Origin: an uncultured Clostridia bacterium
GTDB lineage: Bacteria; Bacillota; Clostridia; Christensenellales; Pumilibacteraceae
Assembly (NCBI GenBank): GCA_947589145.1
Contig: CANQCB010000062.1
Location: 1 to 7,878 of the forward strand
DNA: 7,878 bases
Direction of reading: 5' to 3'
Shown: positions 1-7,415 of the stretch, in pieces
How the letters are laid out: each line of letters starts with the position of its first letter
How positions within the stretch are numbered: position 1 is the stretch's first letter
Made by a program: the position numbers and the translations under genes
Notes under the pieces: model-generated
Seen by the model: the letters and a program-made list of their open reading frames with translations, nothing else
The model's database searches: none
What the model was told of the DNA's origin: nothing

Positions 1-2906
1 GGCGCGTGATCGCCGCCGTTACCGTCGTATAGCATAACGAGCTCGTCGTAAAGCACGCTTGCGGAGAACCCGTCGTCGGTGGGTTCGGTAAACGTCGGGA
101 CTATGCCGTAGAAGGAGTCTGTCGTGGTGAGCGCGTTGCCCGCGAACGGCTTGCATATTCCCCTTACGCTGTCGTATTCATACTTGCCGAAAGCGGCGTT
201 TGACTTTTCGGTCTGGTGCGGAAGATATGCCGCGTACGCCTCGCGCGGGAAGCCCTCGCGCATGAGCATGGTTTGAAGCCGGAAGTCGGTTTTTACTTCG
301 TTCGTCGTTCCGTCGAACGCGTAGGTCGCCGTCGAGCCCAGCACGAACGCATAGGCGTGGTCGTGCATGAGTTTTGCCTCGTCCCTGTCGAAATCGGGGG
401 CGGCTTGCCCCGCCTGCCCGATCAGCGTGGTTTTGGAAGAAAGCGCGCCGACGGAGAGATAGTTGCCGTTTTTCATAACGACGGCAATATTATTTTCCTC
501 GCGGGCGAATTGCGTGCCCTCGGGCGCGTTTACGATATAATAACGCTCCTCGTACTCGGCGGCGTTCGTCCCGTTTGCCCCGTCGCGCACGCCGGTTTCA
601 TATCCGCTTTGGGCGCGGACGCAAAGAATTATGCAATCGCCCGCGTAACCGTCGCCCTGCGAACCCAATATCGATTTGCCGTCTAGGTCGTATACGGCGA
701 CGAGATTATCCGACCACACCGTCGCCTTTTCGGGCTCGGCATAGAGAAAATATGAGTACAGCGCGCCCTCGGAGAGGAACACGGTGAGTTTATCCACGTA
801 TTCGTTGTCGGTCATGACTGCGCTCACGGTATAGTCCGACCAATCGGTCACGCGGACTTCCGACTCGCCCATGCCCGCATAACCCACGCGGACGTCGTGA
901 TGATCCACGTCCACCGTTTGGGAGCCGTTACCGGGTACGGAGCCGGAGAAGTAGCCGTCGCCCGGATAGGTCAGCCAAAAACCGTCGCTCATAAACCGAG
1001 ACATGAGGGGATATGTGAAAAGATTATAGCCTTTGTCGGTGACGAGAAGTCCCTGCCACCAATCGTTGCTCGGTACGGGTTTGCCCGAGAGAGAGTCGTC
1101 GAGATAGGCTACGAGACGGGACGACGGAAAGTCGGTGCCGCCTGTGACGTAAGAGCCGTTCTTCGTCTGCACCGTCCGCCTGTCGGGAAATTCGAGGGTG
1201 ACGTCATAATCGACCTTGCCCTCTCCGCCGCCTTCGGGATATTGCGAATTTACGACTATGCCTTCGAGCATGAAAGACTGCTCGCTCGTGCTTTGATAGT
1301 CGATTATGCGGAGATAACGCGCGGACTCGTACAGATAAACTTTTTGAACCTGTCTGTCGCCGTGAGTCTGACGGAACGCAGTCGTCCAATTCTCGCCGTC
1401 GGCGCTGATTTGCAGGTCGTAATATTTGCCCTTGCCGCCGTCGTCGCCGCGCCAATATAAATCTACCCTGCCGACTTTCTTCACTTCGCCGAGGTCTATT
1501 TTTTTCGCGGCGAACGCGCCGCTTTTGCGGTTGGAGTCCGAGAAATCGGCAAAGTCGAGAACGTCGACGTCGTCGCCGTATGCGCTCGCCCAATACGTAT
1601 TGTAATCGCCTTTGGCGTTTTCGGCGGGGTGATCGGCGCGGGCGCTCGACGCGGTTACGTCAAAGTCGTTGCGGCTTATTTCCGCGTTGTTTTCTCTGAA
1701 CGTGAGTTGATTTATGAGGTAGCCTTGCGAGGTAAACGAACGCTCGCGGAGCGCTATTTTGACGTATCGCGCGGTGACGGAGTCGGTTTTTCCGCTCACG
1801 ACCGTTTTACCGTCGCTTAAAGTGATTTCGGTTGCGCTCGCCCACGCCTCGGGAGTATCTTCGTCCGCAGCGAGCAGGTCGTAAGCGAGCGGAGTTTGCC
1901 AATCGCTCCAGGATATTTCCATTCCGTCGAACGTGCGCGGCGAACGGAAATCCACGAGCAGCCATTGTTCGTCCTCTATCGCCCAATCGGACGAGCCTCT
2001 GTCCGCGGCGTCGAACAGCACGGGATATTCTTCCTCGGGGAGCACCGTCCCCTCTTTGCCGAAAATGCGGAATTCGTATATCGAATATCCGTACGCGGTG
2101 TCGCGGCTCGTGCAATGAAGTCGGACGTAACGCGCCGACGTCTCGGCAAAGTCGAACGCGGTCAGACGTCTGCCGTCGGAGTTCGTCGGTACGGACTCGT
2201 CGGTTGCCGCTATCGGATCGCCGTCCTCGCCGCGCGCCGCGGTGAAAGTCGAGCCGTCCTCGGAAACGAGGACTTCGTAAGAGCGCGCGTACGCGGCTTC
2301 CCAATCTATTTCCATTCGCTCGACGGGCAGGAGCGCGCCGAGGTCAACGGTCAACGAAACGTCGTCGACGCCGTGGTCGCTCTCCCAACGCGTGGTGAGA
2401 TCGCCGTCGAACGCCAAAGCCGCGCTGCCCGCAGTGTGCGTTGCGGTTGCCGAACAGCCCTTTGCTATGTTATACGAAACGTCTGTCTTATAAACGGGTA
2501 TGGGTTTTTTGTCGTTGATATGCGGGTTTTCCGTTACGGTGACAACGCGGTTCTTCGTTACCGTCTCTCCCCCGTCGGTTACCGAATACGTGAGGGTATA
2601 TTCGCCGACGCGAGAGGTATTGACGGCGCCGCTCACGGTGATCTTGCCGGAAACGTCTTCGCCGCATGCCGAGGTCGCGGTTACGCCGCTATACACGTTG
2701 AAAAATTCGCCGCGGGTTATGCCGACGTCGTCCACGCCGCCGATGGTCAACTCTCCCTTCGGGTCGTCGGGCAACTCGGGCGGGTCGGACGGCGGGGGCG
2801 GAGCGGGCGGAGCGTTGTCCACGCACGCCGCCGAGTACGCCAAAAACAATGCGAGCAACAACGCGAGAAGAATACATATTATTCGAGTGAACGCTTTCGA
2901 TTTCAT
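1..2906 (-). CDS. Surface lipoprotein endo-beta-1,3-glucanase, GH81 family, with Ig-like and three F5/8 type C modules (3' end beyond window)
   Basis: Probably cleaves internal beta-1,3-glucan linkages while tethered outside the membrane. Start ATG at 2906, preceded by AAGGGAGA at 2918-2925; 968 codons are open to the window edge with no frameshift seen. Visible order: signal peptide with lipobox S-A-A-C (Cys28); Pro-rich linker 32-49; Ig-like DUF5011/HYR-type module about 53-126 (GEYTLTYSVTDGGETVTK); three discoidin-like modules about 143-285, 290-412 and 414-553 (for example AFDGDLTTRWES around Trp174, and ARYVRL, ARYVKI, ARYLRI near their ends); GH81 domain from about 560. GH81 signs are PVPSNDWWQGLL (Trp616/617), YLPHQ (His897) and FYGIVPTF (about 930). 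In this family the acidic catalytic residues lie in the C-terminal (alpha/alpha)6 domain, which is not visible here, so activity cannot be judged. The F5/8 modules suggest CBM32-like glycan binding. GH81 is recognised from motifs, not a search. Confidence 0.83.
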   Translation of the reverse strand, partial: MKSKAFTRIICILLALLLALFLAYSAACVDNAPPAPPPPSDPPELPDDPKGELTIGGVDDVGITRGEFFNVYSGVTATSACGEDVSGKITVSGAVNTSRVGEYTLTYSVTDGGETVTKNRVVTVTENPHINDKKPIPVYKTDVSYNIAKGCSATATHTAGSAALAFDGDLTTRWESDHGVDDVSLTVDLGALLPVERMEIDWEAAYARSYEVLVSEDGSTFTAARGEDGDPIAATDESVPTNSDGRRLTAFDFAETSARYVRLHCTSRDTAYGYSIYEFRIFGKEGTVLPEEEYPVLFDAADRGSSDWAIEDEQWLLVDFRSPRTFDGMEISWSDWQTPLAYDLLAADEDTPEAWASATEITLSDGKTVVSGKTDSVTARYVKIALRERSFTSQGYLINQLTFRENNAEISRNDFDVTASSARADHPAENAKGDYNTYWASAYGDDVDVLDFADFSDSNRKSGAFAAKKIDLGEVKKVGRVDLYWRGDDGGKGKYYDLQISADGENWTTAFRQTHGDRQVQKVYLYESARYLRIIDYQSTSEQSFMLEGIVVNSQYPEGGGEGKVDYDVTLEFPDRRTVQTKNGSYVTGGTDFPSSRLVAYLDDSLSGKPVPSNDWWQGLLVTDKGYNLFTYPLMSRFMSDGFWLTYPGDGYFSGSVPGNGSQTVDVDHHDVRVGYAGMGESEVRVTDWSDYTVSAVMTDNEYVDKLTVFLSEGALYSYFLYAEPEKATVWSDNLVAVYDLDGKSILGSQGDGYAGDCIILCVRAQSGYETGVRDGANGTNAAEYEERYYIVNAPEGTQFAREENNIAVVMKNGNYLSVGALSSKTTLIGQAGQAAPDFDRDEAKLMHDHAYAFVLGSTATYAFDGTTNEVKTDFRLQTMLMREGFPREAYAAYLPHQTEKSNAAFGKYEYDSVRGICKPFAGNALTTTDSFYGIVPTFTEPTDDGFSASVLYDELVMLYDGNGGDHA
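2822..2906 (-). other. Lipoprotein signal peptide of the GH81 protein
   Basis: Residues 1-28 read basic MKSK, a hydrophobic core rich in Leu/Ala/Ile, then YSAAC. Cys28 is the predicted lipidated residue after signal peptidase II cleavage. The Pro/Asp-rich stretch directly after it fits a flexible spacer between the membrane anchor and the first folded module. The lipobox is slightly non-canonical (S at -3 rather than L), so simple secretion is an alternative. Confidence 0.75.
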
Positions 2907-2917
2907 GCACTTAATTT

Positions 2918-2960
2918 CTCCCTTTATATTTTTATATCATAACGCCGCACGGTTTGCCAA
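2918..2960 (-). promoter_or_regulatory. Ribosome binding site and weak candidate promoter of the GH81 gene
   Basis: AAGGGAGA (2918-2925) is a good Shine-Dalgarno sequence, 11 bases before the ATG at 2906, and it decides the start. The out-of-frame GTG at 2910 is rejected. A possible promoter is TTGGCA (2955-2960), an 18-base spacer, then TATAAA (2931-2936). It would give a leader of only about 18 bases with the Shine-Dalgarno near its 5' end. Overlapping -10 alternatives (TATGAT, TGATAT) exist at 2934-2941. The binding site is well supported; the promoter is a guess. Confidence 0.4.
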
Positions 2961-2984
2961 GAGAGGGGCGACGTGCAAGCGAGG

Positions 2985-3026
2985 GCGAAAAAAATATCCG
3001 CAGATGACTGAGGATATTTTTTTCGC
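2985..3026. terminator. Bidirectional intrinsic terminator after the repeat-lipoprotein gene
   Basis: The arms 2985-2999 (GCGAAAAAAATATCC) and 3012-3026 form a perfect 15-bp stem. After one G/A mismatch, a CAG/CTG extension closes a four-base loop. The A7 and T7 runs inside the arms give a U-run after the GC part of the stem on either strand, so it can act both ways. It lies 35 bases past the stop codon of the upstream gene and 79 bases before the GH81 start, arguing for separate transcripts. Confidence 0.8.
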
Positions 3027-3034
3027 GTTGTTTT

Positions 3035-3051
3035 CAAGGCGGGTCGCCTTG
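3035..3051. repeat. Short GC hairpin between stop codon and terminator
   Basis: CAAGGCG (3035-3041) and CGCCTTG (3045-3051) form a perfect 7-bp stem with a three-base loop, nine bases after the stop codon at 3061. No U-run follows on the minus strand (GAAAAC comes next). It is therefore more likely an mRNA 3'-end stabilising or pausing hairpin ahead of the stronger terminator than a terminator itself. Confidence 0.5.
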
Positions 3052-3060
3052 CAATGGGAC

Positions 3061-6000
3061 TTATTCGCCCAACTCCGAAATCTTTCCCTCGATTTCGGAT
3101 ATTCTCGCGTCAAGGGCGGACTCGGCTGCCGTTGCTTTGGGGTTGGTCTTCCAAAGCGCCTGCGCTTCTTCGGAGAGACCGGGTTCGGTTTCTGCGCTAT
3201 CGCCTGCCGTGCCGCTTATTCTGCCCTTTAATTCTTGAAGGTCGTCACGATACGTTTCAAGAGCGGTTTTCTCGTCGGATCCATGGTCTTCCGCAACCTT
3301 GTCGTTGATTTCGCCAACGAGGCTGTCGACGCTTTTGAGATCATCGTTAAACGTTACCCACTCGGAAGGAGTAGCGTCAAAGAGATAGTGACCGACGAAA
3401 GTGCGGACTACGAAGGTCTGGAAATACCAAGCGCCTTCATAATCGAAGTCGGAAACACTGTAATGATCTTTAATCCAATTGTTAACTTCGCCAACGCTGG
3501 TCCAATACTCGTTACCGCCCCTGCCGAAATGCCTTGCAACTTGTTGGTCGGTGCTTCCCGTGCGAAGATCTTCGAGGCTATCGTAAAGATATGCGTCATT
3601 AGTGGAAGCGCAGGTGAGATATGCGGTGTAACAAGTTTCTTCGGGGTCGGACGCTTTTCTGAAACGAACCTCTACGTAATCGACGTATCCGGCAAGAATA
3701 TCATTGGCAACGGTAAAGCTCGGGAAAGCCAAAGAATTATGCCTATCGTCGATACTGACTTGCGCGTCGGAGGTAGGAATTACGTCGGACTTGTTGAAGG
3801 TGACGGTTCCGGTGTAATCGTTTTCTTTACGAATATCTCCGGTAGGTCCTTCTTTAAGGAAGTATTTAGACAGAGGATTTATCGTGCCTTCAACCAAATC
3901 TTTGAGAACAATGGTTTCGTGCAAAGAGAAGTTATAGGTTTTGCCGTCCTCATGCTCCGATTGAGAGTGATAATATGCCGCCCAATCGGACATATAAGCG
4001 GAATAAGTGTAGCCTTGATTCTTGAAAGGTACGGCTTCCGAGAACAACTTCTCACTATTCTTATCGTTATCGGTTGCGGTGATTATGATTTCAAGATAGT
4101 CGATCGCGTTGTCCGTCGTAATTCTCAATTCCTCGCCGTTTGCTTCAAGCACGGTATTGAATTGAGCAATGAAGTTTGCGACAAGGCCGTTATCGATAAG
4201 CGAGAAGTTGCCGCTGCCGGGCCATACGCCGATGTCGAAAATAGATCCCGTCATCTTCTCTTTTACGTCTTCTTCGGTAATTTCGAGAGAATAGTCTTCG
4301 CAGACGGAGTCGCCGTTGATCTGGGATTGAGTGATCTTCTTACTTTCGCCGTCCTCGGCATAGGAGTAGAACACGAAGTTGACCGAGGTGGTCTTGCCCA
4401 CGAGCTGAGGAGCCATTTTGCCGATAACTTTCTTGAAGTCGGCTTCTTTCATTTCCTCTTCAACGGGGATCTTGGAGAGAAGAGGAATATGGCTCACGGT
4501 GACCGTCTTGCTATCATCGCCTGCGACCGTGATACTGTCGGTGAGATACATATCCGCGAAGATGGGATCTTCGTTTTCTTCCACACCTCTCGTGATTGTG
4601 ATCGTGCCGTCGGTGAACAACTGTACTCCGTCACCGACCGTAACGTTTTCAATGAATGCGTTGAAGTCCTTGGTAACCGTTTCTTCGGGCTCGCTGCCTA
4701 CGGAGACGGTGTATTCGATCTTAGTCGCCGTCGAGGGATCGAAGGTTATTTTTGCGACATACGCGCCATTTTCTGCGTCATAAGAGAATGTGACGTCGGT
4801 TTTAGCGTCGCCATCGTCTATCTTGTAAGAAAGAGTGAGCGCCCCCGTGTATTCGTCGTCTGTTTTGGTGTAGTCAAGTCCTTCGCCGAGGACGTTGATA
4901 TATTTACGAATGAGATAGAAAGTTCCGCTTGTACCTTCGCCGATAGCGACGTCGCTCAACTGTCTTTCAACAACTAAGTTTTCGAGTCGTGTGAGTTCCG
5001 CGGTTACATCGTCCTCATTCGCATATTCGTAATCTTCCGCCTCAAAGTATTCCTTAGCCGCGTCGGAGAGACCGTTTATGTCGTAAGTAAGCGCGGTGAC
5101 TGCGTCATAATATGCTTTGAGGTCGGCATATTCGCCGTGATCGGTCGTGTTGTATTCGGATTTAATCGTTTCCTCGATCCGATCGGATACCGCTTTTGCT
5201 TCATCCTTTGCCTGCGCGATCAGGTTTTCTATCGTCGTTATTTCGTCGGCGAGCTTTTTGTTGGCGTTATAAATATCGTTTTCAAGGTCTTCGACGGACG
5301 ATTCTTGTTGCCAGATCTCCCGAGCCTTTTCGGAAAGCGAGCCTTCTGCCGCCGTGCCGTTTATTTTTTCTTGAATGGCTTTGAGCTTTCCGAGATACTC
5401 GTCAAGACCCGTGGAAGTGCCGGCCACAACGGTGCTGTCGATTTCTTCAATGATTGCTTTGATTTCCGCTCTTGCCTTTGCCTCTTCTATTGCTGCGGTG
5501 ACTTCGGCGATCTCCTCGTCAAGAGCGGCGACTGCGGTTTGCGCGTCCTCGTCCGCGTCCCAAATATCCCTTGCGAGGGTGGAAAGCCCATCGATCGAGG
5601 TCTTGAAACCGTTGAGCGTGCCGAGATAGGTCGTAAGAGACGATTCGTCCTCACCGCCTGCACCCGTTTCCAATGCAGAAGTAATATTCCCCGTAAGGGT
5701 ACTTACCGCCTGCTCCGCAGTGGTAATCAAGCCGCTGACGCGGGTAATTTCGGCGTCAAGTTTCGACGCCGCCTCGGTGCTGCCGCTCGCCTCTTTCCAA
5801 TATGCCTGTGCGGTTGCCGAAAGAGTGCCCGTGTAGCCTTCGTCGGTCGGGACTTGGGTCTTCTTCTCGTTGAGACCTTCGAGATATGCATCCACGTCGA
5901 CTTTATTGTCGTTTTCGTCTATGTAACCCTCGTTGCCCGAATCTTCGACAACCGCGCTGTTAATTTCATTGATAAGCTCGGTCACGTCGTCTTTTGCGGT

Positions 6001-7314
6001 CGTTACGCGGGATATTTCGCTCGTGAGCGTGGCTTGCGCCGCTTGCGCGGAAGCGTCCTCCACCCAAATATCACGTGCGGTGGCAGTCAGTCCTCCGTCA
6101 ACCGAACCGCCTTCGTTTGCTATTTTGTCTCGAATGCCTTTGAGCGATTCGAGATAAGCGTCGAGACCGCTCATGGTGTCGGATTTGGCGGTGCCGGTAA
6201 TCTCGGTTACGAGAGCCGTGACTTCGCCTTGGGCAGTCGTGAGAATGCCCTCGACGCGGGTTATCTCGGCTTCGAGTTTTTCTTTTGCGGTCTTTACGTC
6301 GTTCGTATCCGACGCGCTTGCTTGTTCGTTCCAAATCTCTTTCGCGTAAGTCGAAAGCTCGCCGTCGACGTCGTCGCCGTCCGACGTGTATTTCGCTTGA
6401 AGATTTTTAAGCGCGCCGAGATACGTATCCACCGCCGTTTTGCCGGACGAGATATCGACGTATCCGTCGGCGCCTTCCGTGATTATTGCCGCGTTGATTG
6501 CGGCGACAAGGGCGTCAACGTCGTTTTGAGCGTCGCGCTGAGCGATCGCGTCCTTAACTTCGCCTATCTCGGTATCAAGAGCGGTCGCTACCGCCGTCGC
6601 GTCGGTATCGGCGTCCCAATACTCCTTCGCGGTAGCAGAAAGACCCTCGACGTCTGCTTTGAGACCTTCGAGAGTTGCGAGATATTCGTCGAGACCCGCG
6701 GTGTCTTTATCCACTGCTTCGGACTTGATCGCGCCGGTAATATCGGCTTTGAGCTTGGTAACGTCTCCCTTCGCCTCTTCGATCGCGGTCGTTACGCGGG
6801 TTATTTCGTTATTTAACTTCGTGGTGTAGGCGCTGTCCCAAAGCGCGGTCGCGCGCTCGGAAAGCGCGTCTATCTTGCCCGAGAGTTCTTCGAGACCTTC
6901 AAGATATGCGTCGAGCCCGACTGCTTTGGTCGCGTCGATCGCGGCGTCGATTTCGGCTTCGAGGTCGTCAACCTCTTTTTGTGCCGCCGCCTGTGCGGCT
7001 ATCAATCCTTCGACGCGAGTGATCTCCCCGTCGAGTTTTTGCTCCGCCGCCTGTGCTCCTTCGTCCGACGCCCAAAGTTCCTTTGCGTCATCGGGGAGCG
7101 CGTCTATTTCCCCATCGAGGCCTTCGAGCACGACGAGATACTCGTCTAACCCGTCAACCTTCGTCGTGTCGACAGTCGTCTCTATTTTCTCTACCAGCGC
7201 GTCGACTTTGTCCTGTGCAGAACTGCCGCATCCGCTGAAAGCGACCACCGACACAAGGGTGATAATCAAGAGTAAGATTACCCCCCCCCGTAAAATTCCG
7301 GTCTTTTTCATCAT
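3061..7314 (-). CDS. Giant repeat lipoprotein of unknown function (1417 aa): nine Trp-helical repeats, beta-rich core, tenth repeat
   Basis: I do not recognise a family. The signal peptide ends in the lipobox FSGC (Cys29), predicting an N-terminally lipidated extracellular protein; there is no LPXTG sorting signal, and the C-terminus ends ISELGE. Residues 34-783 hold nine related helical units with Trp at 81, 159, 233, 328, 417, 506, 585 and 668; unit nine has Phe757 instead. Shared motifs are GLDxYL, LSxxAxxxW and LdxEItrV. Residues 784-1328 are beta-rich and unlike the repeats. A tenth unit follows at 1329-1417 (Trp1388). Start: tandem ATG at 7314/7311 with AGGAAGGAG at 7320-7328, so either Met may be used. 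Inference: a stalk of three-helix bundles displaying a binding region. The charge-rich acidic composition fits a wall-spanning or adhesin-like role; no catalytic motif is evident. A perfect-consensus promoter lies upstream and a terminator downstream. Confidence 0.93.
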   Translation of the reverse strand: MMKKTGILRGGVILLLIITLVSVVAFSGCGSSAQDKVDALVEKIETTVDTTKVDGLDEYLVVLEGLDGEIDALPDDAKELWASDEGAQAAEQKLDGEITRVEGLIAAQAAAQKEVDDLEAEIDAAIDATKAVGLDAYLEGLEELSGKIDALSERATALWDSAYTTKLNNEITRVTTAIEEAKGDVTKLKADITGAIKSEAVDKDTAGLDEYLATLEGLKADVEGLSATAKEYWDADTDATAVATALDTEIGEVKDAIAQRDAQNDVDALVAAINAAIITEGADGYVDISSGKTAVDTYLGALKNLQAKYTSDGDDVDGELSTYAKEIWNEQASASDTNDVKTAKEKLEAEITRVEGILTTAQGEVTALVTEITGTAKSDTMSGLDAYLESLKGIRDKIANEGGSVDGGLTATARDIWVEDASAQAAQATLTSEISRVTTAKDDVTELINEINSAVVEDSGNEGYIDENDNKVDVDAYLEGLNEKKTQVPTDEGYTGTLSATAQAYWKEASGSTEAASKLDAEITRVSGLITTAEQAVSTLTGNITSALETGAGGEDESSLTTYLGTLNGFKTSIDGLSTLARDIWDADEDAQTAVAALDEEIAEVTAAIEEAKARAEIKAIIEEIDSTVVAGTSTGLDEYLGKLKAIQEKINGTAAEGSLSEKAREIWQQESSVEDLENDIYNANKKLADEITTIENLIAQAKDEAKAVSDRIEETIKSEYNTTDHGEYADLKAYYDAVTALTYDINGLSDAAKEYFEAEDYEYANEDDVTAELTRLENLVVERQLSDVAIGEGTSGTFYLIRKYINVLGEGLDYTKTDDEYTGALTLSYKIDDGDAKTDVTFSYDAENGAYVAKITFDPSTATKIEYTVSVGSEPEETVTKDFNAFIENVTVGDGVQLFTDGTITITRGVEENEDPIFADMYLTDSITVAGDDSKTVTVSHIPLLSKIPVEEEMKEADFKKVIGKMAPQLVGKTTSVNFVFYSYAEDGESKKITQSQINGDSVCEDYSLEITEEDVKEKMTGSIFDIGVWPGSGNFSLIDNGLVANFIAQFNTVLEANGEELRITTDNAIDYLEIIITATDNDKNSEKLFSEAVPFKNQGYTYSAYMSDWAAYYHSQSEHEDGKTYNFSLHETIVLKDLVEGTINPLSKYFLKEGPTGDIRKENDYTGTVTFNKSDVIPTSDAQVSIDDRHNSLAFPSFTVANDILAGYVDYVEVRFRKASDPEETCYTAYLTCASTNDAYLYDSLEDLRTGSTDQQVARHFGRGGNEYWTSVGEVNNWIKDHYSVSDFDYEGAWYFQTFVVRTFVGHYLFDATPSEWVTFNDDLKSVDSLVGEINDKVAEDHGSDEKTALETYRDDLQELKGRISGTAGDSAETEPGLSEEAQALWKTNPKATAAESALDARISEIEGKISELGE
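3064..3330 (-). repeat. Tenth, C-terminal copy of the helical repeat
   Basis: Residues 1329-1417 return to the N-terminal pattern: VDSLVGEI, ETYRDDLQELKGRI, GLSEEAQALW (Trp1388), then A-x-x-x-LDARISEIEGKI. It is separated from unit nine by about 545 residues of different sequence. Either the core was inserted into an array or a unit was copied to the end. Confidence 0.85.
3331..4965 (-). other. Beta-rich core region of the repeat lipoprotein (residues 784-1328)
   Basis: This region has alternating hydrophobic/polar strands with many Thr, Asp and aromatic residues, unlike the Ala/Glu/Leu-rich flanks. Residues about 800-884 and 1145-1233 look like duplicates: each has a KY(I/F) segment, a (D/E)YTGxxT strand, an (I/V)(E)(Y/V)xV strand, and a PEET tail. 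Two similar strand motifs, around 976-990 (SVNFVFYSY) and 1071-1085 (IDYLEIIIT), hint at four beta-sandwich units in all. The C-terminal part (about 1255-1320) is rich in Trp, Tyr and Phe. I match no known domain. A ligand-binding role is only inferred from position between helical stalks. Confidence 0.6.
4966..7215 (-). repeat. Coding tandem repeat array: nine Trp-containing helical units
   Basis: Approximate units by residue: 34-107, 108-181, 184-264, 265-362, 364-441, 443-533, 536-614, 615-704, 706-783. The core pattern is V-x-x-L-x-x-x-I, then GLDxYLxxLxxL, then GLSxxAxxxW, then A-x-x-x-L-D-x-E-I-T-R-V. Trp-to-Trp spacing runs 78, 74, 95, 89, 89, 79 and 83. Length differences sit mostly in the loops before GLDxYL and before LSxxA. 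The last helix of one unit seems to run into the first helix of the next, as in spectrin-type arrays. DNA similarity is strongest over the EITRV codons (ACGCGGGTTATYTCG on the plus strand) and poor elsewhere, implying old duplications. Unit nine is the most diverged. Confidence 0.88.
7226..7314 (-). other. Lipoprotein signal peptide of the repeat protein
   Basis: Residues 1-29 show basic MMKK, an Arg-Gly-Gly break, a hydrophobic run (VILLLIITLVSVVAF) and SGC. Cys29 is the expected lipidated residue, followed by GSS, which suits a lipoprotein linker. The Arg-Gly-Gly codons contain the G9 homopolymer listed separately. Confidence 0.88.
7281..7289 (-). repeat. G9 homopolymer in signal-peptide codons of the repeat lipoprotein
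   Basis: The coding strand reads CGG GGG GGG GTA for Arg9-Gly-Gly-Val12, a run of nine G. A run this long within the first dozen codons is a classic substrate for slipped-strand mispairing. Gain or loss of one G would frameshift before the lipobox. As written the tract is in frame, so the gene is ON. Phase variation is inferred, not shown. Confidence 0.7.
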
Positions 7315-7373
7315 CTTTTCTCCTTCCTTTTTACGGCGATACGTTAAAAATAATACGCCGCATTTATTATCAA

Positions 7374-7401
7374 ATTATAGCACCTGTGAGAAAATTGTCA
7401 A
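7374..7401 (-). promoter_or_regulatory. Perfect-consensus sigma-A promoter of the repeat lipoprotein gene
   Basis: On the minus strand TTGACA (7396-7401) is followed by a 16-base spacer and TATAAT (7374-7379), with a TGC extended -10 directly before it. Both hexamers match consensus exactly. Initiation would be near 7367, giving a leader of about 53 bases. The leader contains an imperfect CGGCG/CGCCG hairpin (7334-7360) just before the AGGAAGGAG ribosome binding site (7320-7328). The 16-base spacer is one short of optimum. Such a strong promoter suggests high expression or control by a repressor. Confidence 0.85.
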
Positions 7402-7402
7402 T
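7385..7402. promoter_or_regulatory. Second operator-like box between -10 and -35
   Basis: TGTGA, eight bases, TCA matches the upstream box at 13 of 18 positions. It starts exactly 32 bases away, close to three helical turns. It covers most of the promoter spacer and the -35 hexamer, where a bound protein would block RNA polymerase. Its right arm is degenerate (TCAAT rather than TCACA). Confidence 0.4.
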
Positions 7403-7415
7403 ACCATTTGCAGTT

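Noticed and set aside
2908..2910. GTG start for the GH81 gene
   Set aside because: Out of frame with the lipoprotein sequence; the ATG at 2906 has the matching signal peptide.
1896..2942. 348-codon plus-strand open frame, and minus-strand frame 1807-2304
   Set aside because: Arg-rich shadows of the F5/8 modules in the real minus-strand frame, without start signals.
3235..4977. 580-codon open frame on the plus strand
   Set aside because: Antisense to the repeat lipoprotein; no ribosome binding site, no recognisable domain, Phe/Val/Arg-rich shadow composition. The opposite strand has signal peptide, repeats, promoter and terminator.
5137..6816. 559-codon open frame on the plus strand
   Set aside because: Mirrors the helical repeat array on the other strand; its apparent repetition is the complement of the true repeats.
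4966..7215. CRISPR array or mobile-element repeats
   Set aside because: The repetition is at protein level in one continuous frame with poor DNA identity and no uniform spacers or terminal inverted repeats.
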